A stretch of DNA of 44,209 nucleotides, from contig CANHVO010000015.1 of assembly GCA_947463915.1 (NCBI GenBank), positions 1-44,209 on the forward strand, in the 5' to 3' direction. Origin of the DNA: Planctomycetaceae bacterium. GTDB taxonomy: Bacteria > Planctomycetota > Planctomycetia > Pirellulales > Pirellulaceae. Positions within the stretch are counted from its first letter, which is position 1. The number at the start of each line of letters is the position of its first letter. The notes below the pieces were generated by a model. That model saw nothing but the letters and a program-made list of their open reading frames with translations. It did no database searches and was not told where the DNA came from. Of the stretch, positions 34,541-43,104 are shown in pieces. The position numbers and the translations under genes are program-made.

Positions 34541-35516
34541 TTCGCCCGACATCTCTTTCGGACCGAAGGAGTCAAAATCCTTGAGAGCATTGCAGTGCTT
34601 GGCGATTGTTCTTTTGACGTTCGTTACCGGTGGTGCCACTTGCATGCCGCGGCGATCGATTCCAGAGTTTCAGCCAAAGCCATTGTTCACGAGTCCTCCT
34701 ACCTTGTTCCAGCTCACCGAAGCGATCAATCGCTCTCGCAATGTTCAGTCGCTCCAGTCCAATTCGGTTACGGTAAATGTCAACAATGAGCGCACCATCA
34801 ATACCAACGTGACTTGGGCCCGCGAAAAGCGGTTCCGAATGACAGCCAGTGTTGCCGGAGTTGCGGGCGTCGACATCGGCAGCAACGACGATGAATTCTG
34901 GATGACCATCCGCGCGGGTCTGACGAAAGAAATGTACTATGCCCGGCATGTCGAGTTTGATGCTCAGCCCAATCGTCCCGTGTTGCCGGTTTCGCCTGTT
35001 TGGCTGATCCAGGCGATGGGGGTTTGTGATATCGATTTGAATAAGCCCATGGCTGATCCTGTCACGCGGGCCGATGGCATGGTCGAACTTACGACGCCAG
35101 AACCCTCGCCCATCGGAAACTTCACTCGCACTTTGGTTGTCGACCCTAAATTCGGCTATAGCCGTCAAGTGTTCTTGCGAGATCCAACAGGTCGTTTGGT
35201 TGCGAATGCAACTCAGGCTAAACATGAGTATTATTCCTCCATTCAATCGTGCCTACCTCATCAGGTTAAAGTTCAGTTGATGCCTGCTGGCAGCGACTTA
35301 ATAGAGCTCGAAATCTCAATCGCCTCATACGTCGTTAATAGTTTAGCCCCAGATAACATGACTCAGTTCCAGTTGCCCGGCATGAACGGCTACAAGGTGG
35401 TCAATTTGGGACAGACGGGACCGCAGGCTATTACGCCGCAGCAAGTGGCACCGCCTCTGCCCAGTTATCCGCAAACTTCCTTTCGCGGCGTCTCACAGGA
35501 AGGGTTCGTACGTTGA
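34530..35516 (+). CDS. LolA/DUF4292-like exported envelope protein
   Basis: A 328-residue protein from the GTG at 34530, which overlaps the previous gene. A hydrophobic segment (about 19-38: ALQCLAIVLLTFVTGGATC) could be a signal or lipoprotein leader, but the box GGATC is not a good lipobox. The body has the strand pattern of LolA/DUF4292 lipoprotein carriers: SVTVNVNNERTINTNVTWA, then FRMTASVAGVAGVDIGS and DEFWMTIR, then a DPKFGYSRQVFLRD. It probably binds a lipid-like ligand in the periplasm, but this is family inference. Confidence 0.6.
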   Translation: MKPNSPDISFGPKESKSLRALQCLAIVLLTFVTGGATCMPRRSIPEFQPKPLFTSPPTLFQLTEAINRSRNVQSLQSNSVTVNVNNERTINTNVTWAREKRFRMTASVAGVAGVDIGSNDDEFWMTIRAGLTKEMYYARHVEFDAQPNRPVLPVSPVWLIQAMGVCDIDLNKPMADPVTRADGMVELTTPEPSPIGNFTRTLVVDPKFGYSRQVFLRDPTGRLVANATQAKHEYYSSIQSCLPHQVKVQLMPAGSDLIELEISIASYVVNSLAPDNMTQFQLPGMNGYKVVNLGQTGPQAITPQQVAPPLPSYPQTSFRGVSQEGFVR

Positions 35517-35565
35517 TGATTTGTTTGCACCAACTGAGCCGTAGACGTACGGTTGTTGACTTAGT

Positions 35566-35591
35566 CGTTTAACAGTCAGCCGAAGGCGTAC
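35566..35591. repeat. Single arm of the CGTTTAAC...GCCGTAGG palindrome family
   Basis: CGTTTAACAGTCAGCCGAAG onward matches the left arm at 24447 with few changes. A related GCCGTAGACGTACGG precedes it at 35538-35552. It lies between a LolA-like gene and the histidine kinase. Confidence 0.5.
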
Positions 35592-35687
35592 TCAGTACCT
35601 CCACCTTCTGCGAAGCAAAACAGCAAGCTCCTCGCAAAAGCGTCGGGGGCCCCCCCTGCGAGTAACCTGAAACAATGGACTGGAACT

Positions 35688-37376
35688 ATGGGCATACCTT
35701 GGATTTCTAGATCGACGATTCGCAAGAAACTGCTCGTTTCGATGGTCGTACTTGGGCTTGTCATCGCTGTTCTTGGCTACAGTAGTTTTCGCGGCGTGTA
35801 CGCCTATCGCGATCTTGCAACCACGTTGAGCAGCCGCGCTTCCGAGATGCCTTTTACTGCTGAACTGACACGATCCATCGACGATTTGCGACTCTCGTTT
35901 CAGCAGATGGACTTGCGTGACCCCTCGGATTACCCGTTGTCCCCCAAAGAATTGGACATTGGGATTCGTTCGATAGAAGCGTTGCAAAGCCAGCGAGAAT
36001 TCAGTGAAAAATTGCATCACGTCCGCGTCGTTCTCGCACGCTACAAGTCTCGTTTGGAGCAATCGGACATCGATGACCCGTTTTTGTCCGACTTGACTGA
36101 GGAATTTGCTACATCGGCGGAGCTAACAGAAATACTCAACGCGATCTCACTTCGCCATTTGATTCTGCTTGAATCGCACAAGATCGAAAAAGCCCTTCAA
36201 CAAATGCAAGATCTCGAACGACTCTCGAAGCTAGCACACAAACTACCGACCTTCTTCGGCGATCGTATGGCTAGTTTCAAAGAAGAGGTCAAATCTCGTT
36301 ATCGGACTTGGATCATCTTGGCATGGAGCAGCGCTTCCTTGGCCACTTTTTTGCTGGTCGGACTATTGCTTTATGCAAGAATCGCGGTCATCAGGCCGTT
36401 CAAAGAGCTCCTGGCCGCTTCGCGACGTGTTGCCGCAGGTGACTTTGCACATCGCATTCATATCGACAGCAAAGACGAACTGTCGGAGCTGGCTGATGCA
36501 GTTAACTTAGGCGCCGCGAGTTTTCTGAGTATTCAGCGCGATCTCAATGATCAAGTTCGCGAGCGATCTCAGGAAGTGATTCGCAACGAACAGCTTGCCA
36601 GCGTCGGCTTCTTAGCGGCTGGTGTCGCTCATGAAATCAATAACCCATTGGCTTCTATCGCTTGGAGCGCCGAGGCGCTCGAGTCACGGCTCCATCGAAT
36701 CCTTCACCCAATTGCAGCTGACGATGAAAACGCCAGCGAAACACCCCCTTCAGGTTTCGATCTAGATACGCTCCGCACCTACTTGCGTCGAATTCAAGAC
36801 GAGGCCTTTCGCTGCAAAGGAATTACCGAAAAGCTGCTCGATTTTTCTCGACTGGGGACCGAACAACGCAAGCATTCGATCGACATGAATGAGATTGTGG
36901 GCGATGTCGTAGATATGGTACGACATCTTGGTCAATTTCGAACTCGAAGAATCGAATTCCAACCTCGTCCGATGCCGATGATCGCTTGGGCTAGCCCTCA
37001 AGAAATGAAACAAGTGGTCCTGAACCTGCTCACCAATTCGCTTGAATCTTTGGATCCAGCTCGAAGTGATGGGTTTGTTTCCATCACGCTTGAGGCTCTG
37101 CATGACTCGGTTCGGTTGGTGATCGAAGACAATGGATGCGGCATGACCGAGGAGGTTTTGCAGCATCTTTTCGAGCCGTTCTTCACGCGACGACGCGATG
37201 GTCGTGGAACGGGCCTCGGACTTCCCATCACCAGCCGAATCATCGCGGACCACGGTGGCCGTATTACACCCAAAAGCCAAGGGCCGAACTGCGGCACTCG
37301 ATTCGAAGTGATTTTGCCTAATCAACCTGCCAACAATCAAAGTTATGACAATACCCATGAAAAAATCGCAGCCTAG
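35688..37376 (+). CDS. Sensor histidine kinase with HAMP domain
   Basis: A 562-residue kinase. TM1 is about 13-32 and TM2 about 208-230, with a 175-residue helical extracytoplasmic region between them. A HAMP domain follows (IRPFKELLAASRRVAAGDF, 235-253), then the HisKA phosphoacceptor His 315 in AAGVAHEINNPL, and an HATPase_c domain with the N box NLLTNSLESL and G boxes DNGCGM and GRGTGLGLPI. It should autophosphorylate and pass phosphate to the overlapping NtrC-type regulator. No PAS domain is seen. The C-terminal end overlaps the regulator start by 32 bp. Confidence 0.92.
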   Translation: MGIPWISRSTIRKKLLVSMVVLGLVIAVLGYSSFRGVYAYRDLATTLSSRASEMPFTAELTRSIDDLRLSFQQMDLRDPSDYPLSPKELDIGIRSIEALQSQREFSEKLHHVRVVLARYKSRLEQSDIDDPFLSDLTEEFATSAELTEILNAISLRHLILLESHKIEKALQQMQDLERLSKLAHKLPTFFGDRMASFKEEVKSRYRTWIILAWSSASLATFLLVGLLLYARIAVIRPFKELLAASRRVAAGDFAHRIHIDSKDELSELADAVNLGAASFLSIQRDLNDQVRERSQEVIRNEQLASVGFLAAGVAHEINNPLASIAWSAEALESRLHRILHPIAADDENASETPPSGFDLDTLRTYLRRIQDEAFRCKGITEKLLDFSRLGTEQRKHSIDMNEIVGDVVDMVRHLGQFRTRRIEFQPRPMPMIAWASPQEMKQVVLNLLTNSLESLDPARSDGFVSITLEALHDSVRLVIEDNGCGMTEEVLQHLFEPFFTRRRDGRGTGLGLPITSRIIADHGGRITPKSQGPNCGTRFEVILPNQPANNQSYDNTHEKIAA

Positions 37377-38751
37377 CCAGCTCTCCATTTTGTTTGCCGA
37401 TGACGAACCATCGCTACAAGAGTTGATGCGCATGGAGTTGCCGCATTTGGGACATCGCGTCACTGTTTGCCCAGATGGCTATACGGCTGTCGCAGCGCTC
37501 GAACGAGAAACGTTTGACTGTCTGATCGTGGACTTGGACATGCCTGGAATGAACGGCATTCAAGTGATCGAGCGGGCTGCAACCCTTTCACCAAAAACCG
37601 AAGCAATCGTCCTCACTGGCAAGCAGTCGCTCGAATCCGCGGTGTCGGCATTACGCTTTGGTGTGATCGATTATCTGAGCAAACCATGCCGGTTATCCGA
37701 GCTGCAATCGTTGTTGCAACGAGTTGCAGCTCGACGCGAGCTCAAGCGGAATTCAGCAGCCTTGGAAAAGCAATCCGAGTCCTCGCTATCAGGCTCCGCC
37801 AAACTGATTGGCAGTTCGAGTGCGATGGAAGAAGTTCTGACTTTGATACGCAAAGTTGCTCGCACTCAAAGTACTGTTCTCATACGTGGCGAGACAGGTT
37901 GTGGCAAAGAGTTAGTGGCTCGCGCTCTTCACGACCAGAGCTCGAGAAGCGGAAATGCGTTTGTCGCTGTGAACTGCGGTGCATTGCCTGAAAACTTGAT
38001 CGAAAGCGAACTCTTTGGCCACAAGAAAGGTGCCTTCACGGGGGCCGATGCGCAGCGTGAAGGACTATTCGAGGTTGCAAGCGGAGGTACGATTTTCTTG
38101 GACGAGATCGGCGAGTTGCCGCTGGCCATGCAAGCCAAATTGCTTCGGGTTTTGGAGAGCGGCGATATCCGTCGAGTTGGCGACAACCAAACTTTTCATG
38201 TGGATGTTCGTGTCGTTTGCGCCACGCACCGCGACGTGGAAACCATGGTTGAGTCTGGCGCGTTTCGCGAAGACTTGATGTTTCGAATCAATGCATTTGA
38301 GATCCACGTTCCGGCCTTGCGCGATCGCATGGAAGATGTTATGCCGCTCGCTCGTCATCTGTATTTGCGTCATCGACCAGAACACGCGTCGATTGAAAAC
38401 ATCTTTGCTGACGAGACCATTGCTGTTTTCAAGCAGCATCCCTGGCCGGGCAATGTCCGAGAATTGGCCAACGTAGTCGAGCATGCGACGATCCTGTGCG
38501 ATCACCCGCCGATCTTGCCGGAACATTTACCTCGCCACTTTGGAGATAAACGAGCGAAGCGAGAGATCAAAGCGACAAGCTTGCCGTCGAATCCCTTAAG
38601 TCTTCGAGAAATGGAGTCGCTGGCAGTCCAAGAAGCGATCCAACGACATCAAGGCAACAAACCGGCCGCAGCCGAAGAGTTGGGGATCAGCCTCAAGACG
38701 CTCTACAACAAACTCAATCAGAGCGACTTGGCCAACAAAAAAACTGGATGA
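37345..38751 (+). CDS. NtrC-type sigma-54-dependent response regulator
   Basis: A 468-residue regulator. The receiver domain has the acidic pair FADDE near 17-21, the phosphoacceptor Asp 63 in IVDLDMPGMNG and Lys 113 in LSKPC. The AAA+ domain has Walker A GETGCGKE at 182-189 and the sigma-54 contact GAFTGA at 229-234. The C-terminus has a Fis-type helix-turn-helix (AVQEAIQRHQGNKPAAAEEL). It should activate sigma-54 promoters after phosphorylation by the overlapping kinase. The first ATG (37345) is used; ATG at 37357 is an alternative. No target promoter can be named from this window. Confidence 0.93.
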   Translation: MTIPMKKSQPSQLSILFADDEPSLQELMRMELPHLGHRVTVCPDGYTAVAALERETFDCLIVDLDMPGMNGIQVIERAATLSPKTEAIVLTGKQSLESAVSALRFGVIDYLSKPCRLSELQSLLQRVAARRELKRNSAALEKQSESSLSGSAKLIGSSSAMEEVLTLIRKVARTQSTVLIRGETGCGKELVARALHDQSSRSGNAFVAVNCGALPENLIESELFGHKKGAFTGADAQREGLFEVASGGTIFLDEIGELPLAMQAKLLRVLESGDIRRVGDNQTFHVDVRVVCATHRDVETMVESGAFREDLMFRINAFEIHVPALRDRMEDVMPLARHLYLRHRPEHASIENIFADETIAVFKQHPWPGNVRELANVVEHATILCDHPPILPEHLPRHFGDKRAKREIKATSLPSNPLSLREMESLAVQEAIQRHQGNKPAAAEELGISLKTLYNKLNQSDLANKKTG

Positions 38752-38777
38752 GTGTGACACAGCCAACAAAAGCAGCA

Positions 38778-38795
38778 GGCACGCTTCGTCGTGCC
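38778..38795. repeat. Hairpin GGCACG-CTTCGT-CGTGCC
   Basis: A 6-bp stem with a 6-nt loop between the converging ends of the response-regulator gene and the squalene-cyclase-repeat gene. A T-run is lacking, so it is not a clear terminator. Confidence 0.4.
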
Positions 38796-38846
38796 GTACG
38801 CGGGAGTGAACTGACGAGGAGTCCTGTGAACGGCACACCAGCTGTT

Positions 38847-39938
38847 TCATCGCTGAAAGATAGGCAGATACCCTAAATCCAATTGCAACATGATCAGGTT
38901 GCACGCGGTCTTATAGACCTTGTCATACGAGTTCTGCTCCTGCGCCCACGAACCATCTTGCGTCTGTTCGTCCGTTATCCTGGCATAGAGACGATCACGA
39001 AATGGAAGCCAATCCTCATCCCCTTGGCGGTAGACAACTTGGCTGTAATAAAGGTATGTGTAGTGCCAATGGCCAAACGAATCTTCACCAGGCCCGATGT
39101 TGTAAAGATTTTTTCGCGAGTAGGCCAGCATTTCCGGCACTTTTTTGCTCTCATAGTCACCAGCATTGTAGAGAGCGGCAAGACTCGCAGCAGTGATCGC
39201 TGGGCGTGATGATCCCATCTGTTGGCTTGAATAGCTGATGCCACCATCTTCGTTTTGGCACTTATAGATGTATCGCTTTGCTGATTCGATAATCTCGGTC
39301 GGCACTGCGATGCCAGCATTGCGACACCCTCTTAACCCTTGCACTTGCGTGATGGTGGTGGAGCCTTCGTCGTAATCGTTTCCTTCCTTGGCGCTGACAT
39401 AGCCCCATCCCCCAGCTGGTGTCTGCGATTTACCGCAAAAAGCAACCGCACGCGTCAGCACGTCCATCAAGTCATCTCGCCGGTCCTGAAGCCCTTCTTC
39501 CCCCAAAACCTGAGACAAGAAAAGCATAGAAAACCCATGTCCATACGTGTATCGCTGATCGTCACTATCGCCAATGAGGCCATTTTTTCGGCTTCTGCTG
39601 ATAAGAAAATCGGTCGTGCGTTTTAGTGGAACCGCATAGGGCCCCTGCGTGATGGTTGACCCACTGCAAAGCAGCGCCAAACCCGCTAGAGCCCCGATCG
39701 CAACAGGATACGGAGGGGTGTTCCATTGTCCGAGACTCGACTGTGTTTTCTGGAGAAAGACGAGCCCCTTCTGAGTCGCATTGTCCCAAGATGGATCTCG
39801 AGAATTGCGTGCGAAATCGTCGGCGAACGGCGACTTGGCCATCGCCCGTCCAGCTAACGCCCCACCTAGCGAAATAGCCGCCGTGCTCGCACACCGCGAT
39901 AGAAACCGACGACGCTCAAGCGTTCTTGGATCATGCAT
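38847..39938 (-). CDS. Tat-exported protein with prenyltransferase/squalene-cyclase-type repeats
   Basis: A 363-residue protein from the ATG at 39938, with a twin-arginine signal (ERRRFLSRCASTAAISLGG, cut near residue 34). The rest is an alpha/alpha barrel repeat of the squalene oxidase/prenyltransferase type: GLVFLQKTQSSLGQWNTPPY, CQNEDGGISYSS, ATPAGGWGYVSA-like and TQDGSWAQEQ. A DSDD sequence precedes YTYGHGFSMLFLSQ; it recalls the DxDD of class II terpene cyclases but lies in a part of the repeat where such proteins usually have no acid cluster, so cyclase activity is not assumed. Many planctomycete relatives are of unknown function. Confidence 0.72.
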   Translation of the reverse strand: MHDPRTLERRRFLSRCASTAAISLGGALAGRAMAKSPFADDFARNSRDPSWDNATQKGLVFLQKTQSSLGQWNTPPYPVAIGALAGLALLCSGSTITQGPYAVPLKRTTDFLISRSRKNGLIGDSDDQRYTYGHGFSMLFLSQVLGEEGLQDRRDDLMDVLTRAVAFCGKSQTPAGGWGYVSAKEGNDYDEGSTTITQVQGLRGCRNAGIAVPTEIIESAKRYIYKCQNEDGGISYSSQQMGSSRPAITAASLAALYNAGDYESKKVPEMLAYSRKNLYNIGPGEDSFGHWHYTYLYYSQVVYRQGDEDWLPFRDRLYARITDEQTQDGSWAQEQNSYDKVYKTACNLIMLQLDLGYLPIFQR

Positions 39939-39960
39939 TAGAGGTCTCAAATGTTCTGGT

Positions 39961-40902
39961 TTAGGTTCCTAGATCACCAAACAGCGGAGTAGAGAGATAA
40001 CGTTCCCCGAGGCTGCACATAATGGTCACAATACGTTTGCCTTGGAATTCAGGGCGGGCAGCAACCTGCGCTGCGGCCCACATGTTGGCCCCGCTGCTGA
40101 TGCCCCCCAGAATTCCTTCGTGCTTGGCAAGCTTGCGGCCCCACTCAAAAGCGACCTCATCGTCAACTTGAATGACATCGTCGATAATGGATCGATCGAG
40201 GTTCTTTGGAACGAAGCCCGCGCCGATACCTTGAATGCGATGCTTGCCAGGCTGGCCGCCACTGATCACCGGCGATTGCTTTGGCTCCACGGCGATCGCT
40301 TTGAAATTTGGATTCATTTTTTTGAGATAGCGTGAGACCCCTGTAATGGTCCCTCCTGTTCCGACGCCAGCAACGATCGCATCGATCTGTCCCGCTGAGT
40401 CGGCCCAAATCTCGGGGCCTGTGGTCTTTTCGTGGACAGCTGGATTGGCTGGGTTTTCAAATTGCTGCGGCATCCAGCCGTTGGGGTCGTTCGCAACCAA
40501 TTCCGATGCCTTGGCAATCGCGCCTCGCATTCCATCGGCTGCTGACGTCAGCACTAGACTTGCACCCAATGCCCGGAGCAATGCTCGTCGCTCAACCGAC
40601 ATTGATTCCGGCATGGTCAACGTCAAGCGATAGCCTTTGGCTGCGCAAACGAACGCCAAAGCAATCCCTGTATTGCCACTGGTTGGCTCAATGATATGCG
40701 TGTCCTTGGTCAATCGGCCGCTTTGCTCAGCATCCTCAACCATGGCCATCCCAATTCGATCTTTGACGCTGTGCAGTGGATTAAAGAACTCGCATTTGGC
40801 AAAGACCGTTGCATGTTCTGGTGGCACCAATCGATTGATACGAATCATCGGGGTGTTTCCAACAGTGCTGACAACGCTATCAAAAGTCTTTCCCAAAGCC
40901 AT
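39961..40902 (-). CDS. cysK: Cysteine synthase A (O-acetylserine sulfhydrylase)
   Basis: A 313-residue PLP enzyme from the ATG at 40902 (MALGKTFDSVVSTVGNTPMI); an in-frame start at 40950 would add 16 residues. The PLP Lys is at 47 in NPLHSVKDRIG. EPTSGNTGIALAF forms the substrate loop, GVGTGGTITGVSRYL binds the PLP phosphate and GAGFVPKNLD follows. These fit O-acetylserine sulfhydrylase, which makes cysteine from O-acetylserine and sulfide. CysM or cystathionine beta-synthase-like enzymes share the fold, but the pattern is CysK-like. It stands 253 bp from the next gene. Confidence 0.88.
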   Translation of the reverse strand: MALGKTFDSVVSTVGNTPMIRINRLVPPEHATVFAKCEFFNPLHSVKDRIGMAMVEDAEQSGRLTKDTHIIEPTSGNTGIALAFVCAAKGYRLTLTMPESMSVERRALLRALGASLVLTSAADGMRGAIAKASELVANDPNGWMPQQFENPANPAVHEKTTGPEIWADSAGQIDAIVAGVGTGGTITGVSRYLKKMNPNFKAIAVEPKQSPVISGGQPGKHRIQGIGAGFVPKNLDRSIIDDVIQVDDEVAFEWGRKLAKHEGILGGISSGANMWAAAQVAARPEFQGKRIVTIMCSLGERYLSTPLFGDLGT

Positions 40903-41092
40903 TTGCAAAACTCTCTCGTCTGGAAGGAAGGCTAAATCTGGCGACCGCAAAGCATGCGGCTCTCCAACGACCTGGAGTATACGCTTTTTTCAAGAAATCG
41001 CCCACAGGAGTCTTTTGGCTTGACCAAAACTGGCAAAGAACCTCAGCCAACCATGCGGCAGCAGAAACCCAGGTCATTCTCGGCAAGAGTGC

Positions 41093-41122
41093 CCCACCGT
41101 GGGTCGCATCTGCCGGATGCGA
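41093..41122. repeat. Two adjacent small hairpins
   Basis: CCCAC-C-GTGGG (41093-41103) is followed directly by TCGCATC-TGCCG-GATGCGA (41104-41122). They lie between the coiled-coil gene stop and the cysK start. No T-run is present. They could be a REP-like repeat or leader structure. Confidence 0.55.
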
Positions 41123-41155
41123 CGATTGCGGACATTTGCTGAATGAAGCAAAATA

Positions 41156-42658
41156 CTACTCGCCAGGCGCAGATGGCTTTTGCTCGATGGCACTCGACTG
41201 CTCGTTGGTTGGACGAATCGATTCAAAATAGCGTCTTACGGTTTCGCGATGCCCTAACGGGAGTGGCTCAGAGTCGATCACTTCCTCCATTTTCTTGCGA
41301 AACTCAACATACTTGTCCGAATAAGCACGACTGGCATCCTGCTCTGCCTCTGGCGTGCTCGTCACTTCTCTTTCGCTCGGGCCGTCACCTGCCATGCCGG
41401 TCAAGTTCTCTTGCTTGCGTTGGCTATCAAGTGATGTTTTTTCCTCGCCAGTCGGCGAATTCGATGCTCCTTTTCCCCAGTTGTTCGACGGAGAATTCGA
41501 CTTCGCAACTTTGTTGCCGCCGTTCTTGTTGCATTCGCTTTGGCAGCAGCCTTTGCACTCCGAAAGTCGATTGAGTTGACAGTTCAAACACTCACTGATC
41601 TTCTTCTTCATGCCCTGTTTTTTGCAGACACCTGCTGCTTTGCATTGCCCGTCTTTGCATTTCGATTCTTCGGATTTTTCCAAACCTTCGGTCATTTCCT
41701 TGATCGCATCACTGAGTTCACCTTTCTTGCCTTTTCCTAGGTTTTGACTCAGTTTTTTCATGTTGGCCACAACCGCATCCTTCTCCTTGCGAGTCATCGT
41801 GGAGGAGTCAATTTTCTCTAACTCAGTGGCAGCCTTTTCGTACTTGCCCTCTTCCATCAACTGAGCCGCCGCCTTCATGGCATCGGCTGCTTTCATCGCC
41901 TCGGCAAGCTGCTGCAATTGAGCATCGATCTGAGCGATGTCCAGCTGTTTGACCGCTTCGGTTACTGCAAACTGCATTTCAGACAACTTCGATAGTGCAT
42001 CGCGTTGGTCTACATCCGGTGCCTTCATCTCCTCGAGCATTTCCTTTAGCTCTTCGACCAACTGCTCCAGTTCAGGCGTCTTCTCTTCTTTCAGTAATGT
42101 TTCAAGCTCTTCGACCATCGTCTCTTCCAATATTGCCGCTTGCTCACTTACGACCTGCAAAGGTTCATTCGAGCCTTGCGAAAGCGATTTCGAATGAGGC
42201 AACATCAAACAAGCGATCAAACCTGCACAGCCCATCGATGCCCAAAGAGTTTGTTTCGGTGCAACAATCGGTCTCGCGCGGCTCGGGTCAACTTTGGACA
42301 AGTGCAGTTGCGCGTCAGCCAATTGCAACTCTTGAATATCGGTCCGAGTAGCCAATTCAACGAATTGCAAAGCAGTGGTGGCTCTATCCTTAAGCTGGCA
42401 ATGAACATCGATCAATCTGGCTGCCGTGTGCATTCGTACTGGCCAAACCAGCGCCAAAAAGGCGGGAGCGAATGCGAGAGAAACGAGCGTCGGTAAGATG
42501 CCTGCAAGAGAAACGGCAGGCTGAATCCAATGAGCCACGAGCCAAATGATCCCAAGAGTGGATGACAAAGTAATCGCCCCCATCAACCAACTCAACGCTC
42601 GGTTGATTCGATGACGCCTTTGTACCGGGACCAGTAAAGCGAGGATCGGGTGATTCAT
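41156..42658 (-). CDS. Membrane coiled-coil protein with Cys-rich cluster
   Basis: A 500-residue protein with two or three N-terminal TM helices (about 22-42, 50-70 and 135-155), a Glu/Lys/Ala-rich coiled coil (about 170-330) and a Cys-rich stretch (about 340-385) with nine Cys: CKDGQC, VC, ECLNC, EC, GCC and EC. A Ser/Pro/Asn-rich linker and a helical tail (SDKYVEFRKKMEEVIDSEPL) follow. I recall similar DUF4175-like membrane proteins in planctomycetes, often near DUF58/VWA genes, but here it is beside cysK. The Cys-rich stretch could bind metal or form disulfides. Function is unknown. Confidence 0.65.
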   Translation of the reverse strand: MNHPILALLVPVQRRHRINRALSWLMGAITLSSTLGIIWLVAHWIQPAVSLAGILPTLVSLAFAPAFLALVWPVRMHTAARLIDVHCQLKDRATTALQFVELATRTDIQELQLADAQLHLSKVDPSRARPIVAPKQTLWASMGCAGLIACLMLPHSKSLSQGSNEPLQVVSEQAAILEETMVEELETLLKEEKTPELEQLVEELKEMLEEMKAPDVDQRDALSKLSEMQFAVTEAVKQLDIAQIDAQLQQLAEAMKAADAMKAAAQLMEEGKYEKAATELEKIDSSTMTRKEKDAVVANMKKLSQNLGKGKKGELSDAIKEMTEGLEKSEESKCKDGQCKAAGVCKKQGMKKKISECLNCQLNRLSECKGCCQSECNKNGGNKVAKSNSPSNNWGKGASNSPTGEEKTSLDSQRKQENLTGMAGDGPSEREVTSTPEAEQDASRAYSDKYVEFRKKMEEVIDSEPLPLGHRETVRRYFESIRPTNEQSSAIEQKPSAPGE

Positions 42659-42800
42659 GGCTGCGACCTTGACCTACATTGCGGACGAGTTGGAACAAAA
42701 TTCAACCGGCTGCATTGTATCGGTCTGCGATAAGAAATTGCGAGCGGAAAGAAACGGTTTTTCGCCCTAATCCGCAAAAAAGAGACTCCTCGCTGTCGAT

Positions 42801-42895
42801 AGCGATTCTCTTACAAGGCAGCGATTCTCTCACAAGGCAGCGATTCTGTCGCGAGGCAGCGATTCTGTCGCGAGGCTGCGATTGCCCTCTCGCTC
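42801..42895. repeat. 19-bp tandem array, four units plus a degenerate fifth
   Basis: Units of 19 bp start at 42801, 42820, 42839, 42858 and 42877. The first reads AGCGATTCTCTTACAAGGC, the third and fourth AGCGATTCTGTCGCGAGGC. The fifth keeps only GCGATT and scattered bases. The array lies upstream of the coiled-coil gene. Confidence 0.85.
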
Positions 42896-42922
42896 GGCTT
42901 CGGGAACGCTGTGAAGCTTTTT

Positions 42923-42991
42923 GTAGCGAAACTCGTCAAGAGTTTCGGTGGTTTATGCACTGCAGCCGAAAGTCTTGACGACTTTCGCTAC
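42923..42991 (+). repeat. GTAGCG bipartite palindrome, copy 7 (core)
   Basis: A 69-bp core in A-left orientation with canonical arms and spacer TGGTTTATGCACTGCAG. GGGAACGCTGTGAAGC precedes the core, matching the outer left end seen elsewhere. It is 114 bp past the surface-protein stop. Confidence 0.9.
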
Positions 42992-43028
42992 GGAAAGACG
43001 GTTTTCAGCTACGGAAAGACTGTTTTCA
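42987..43028. repeat. Tandem duplication, 2 x 21 bp
   Basis: GCTACGGAAAGACGGTTTTC onward (42987-43007) is repeated at 43008-43028 with a single base change. The first unit includes the last five bases of the 69-bp core palindrome, so the duplication arose at the palindrome end. Confidence 0.75.
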
Positions 43029-43042
43029 GAAGAGAAAAAGTC

Positions 43043-43073
43043 AAAAAAAAGCACCCGAAGGACTTCGGGTGCT
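43043..43073 (-). terminator. Rho-independent terminator
   Basis: Read on the minus strand, AGCACCCGAAG and CTTCGGGTGCT form a strong GC-rich hairpin (43050-43073), followed by a run of eight T. It lies 32 bp after the stop of the surface-protein gene at 43105. This is the best intrinsic terminator in the window. Confidence 0.9.
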
Positions 43074-43104
43074 TTCCATGAGCCTTAATGAGCGGACAGT
43101 CAGC

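Larger units (their letters stand above)
42659..43104. other. Repeat-rich intergenic region
   Basis: This 446-bp gap between the coiled-coil gene start and the surface-protein stop contains a 19-bp tandem array (42801-42895), a 69-bp-core palindrome (42923-42991), a 21-bp tandem duplication (42987-43028) and a terminator (43043-43073). I see no coding frame. Confidence 0.6.

Noticed and set aside
39720-39780. DSDD motif in the squalene-cyclase-repeat protein as proof of class II terpene cyclase activity
   Set aside because: It is not in the usual position, and the protein is Tat-exported and half the length of real cyclases.
42801-42895. Direct repeats that might be a CRISPR array
   Set aside because: The 19-bp units are contiguous with no spacers, and no cas gene is present. 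It is a tandem repeat.
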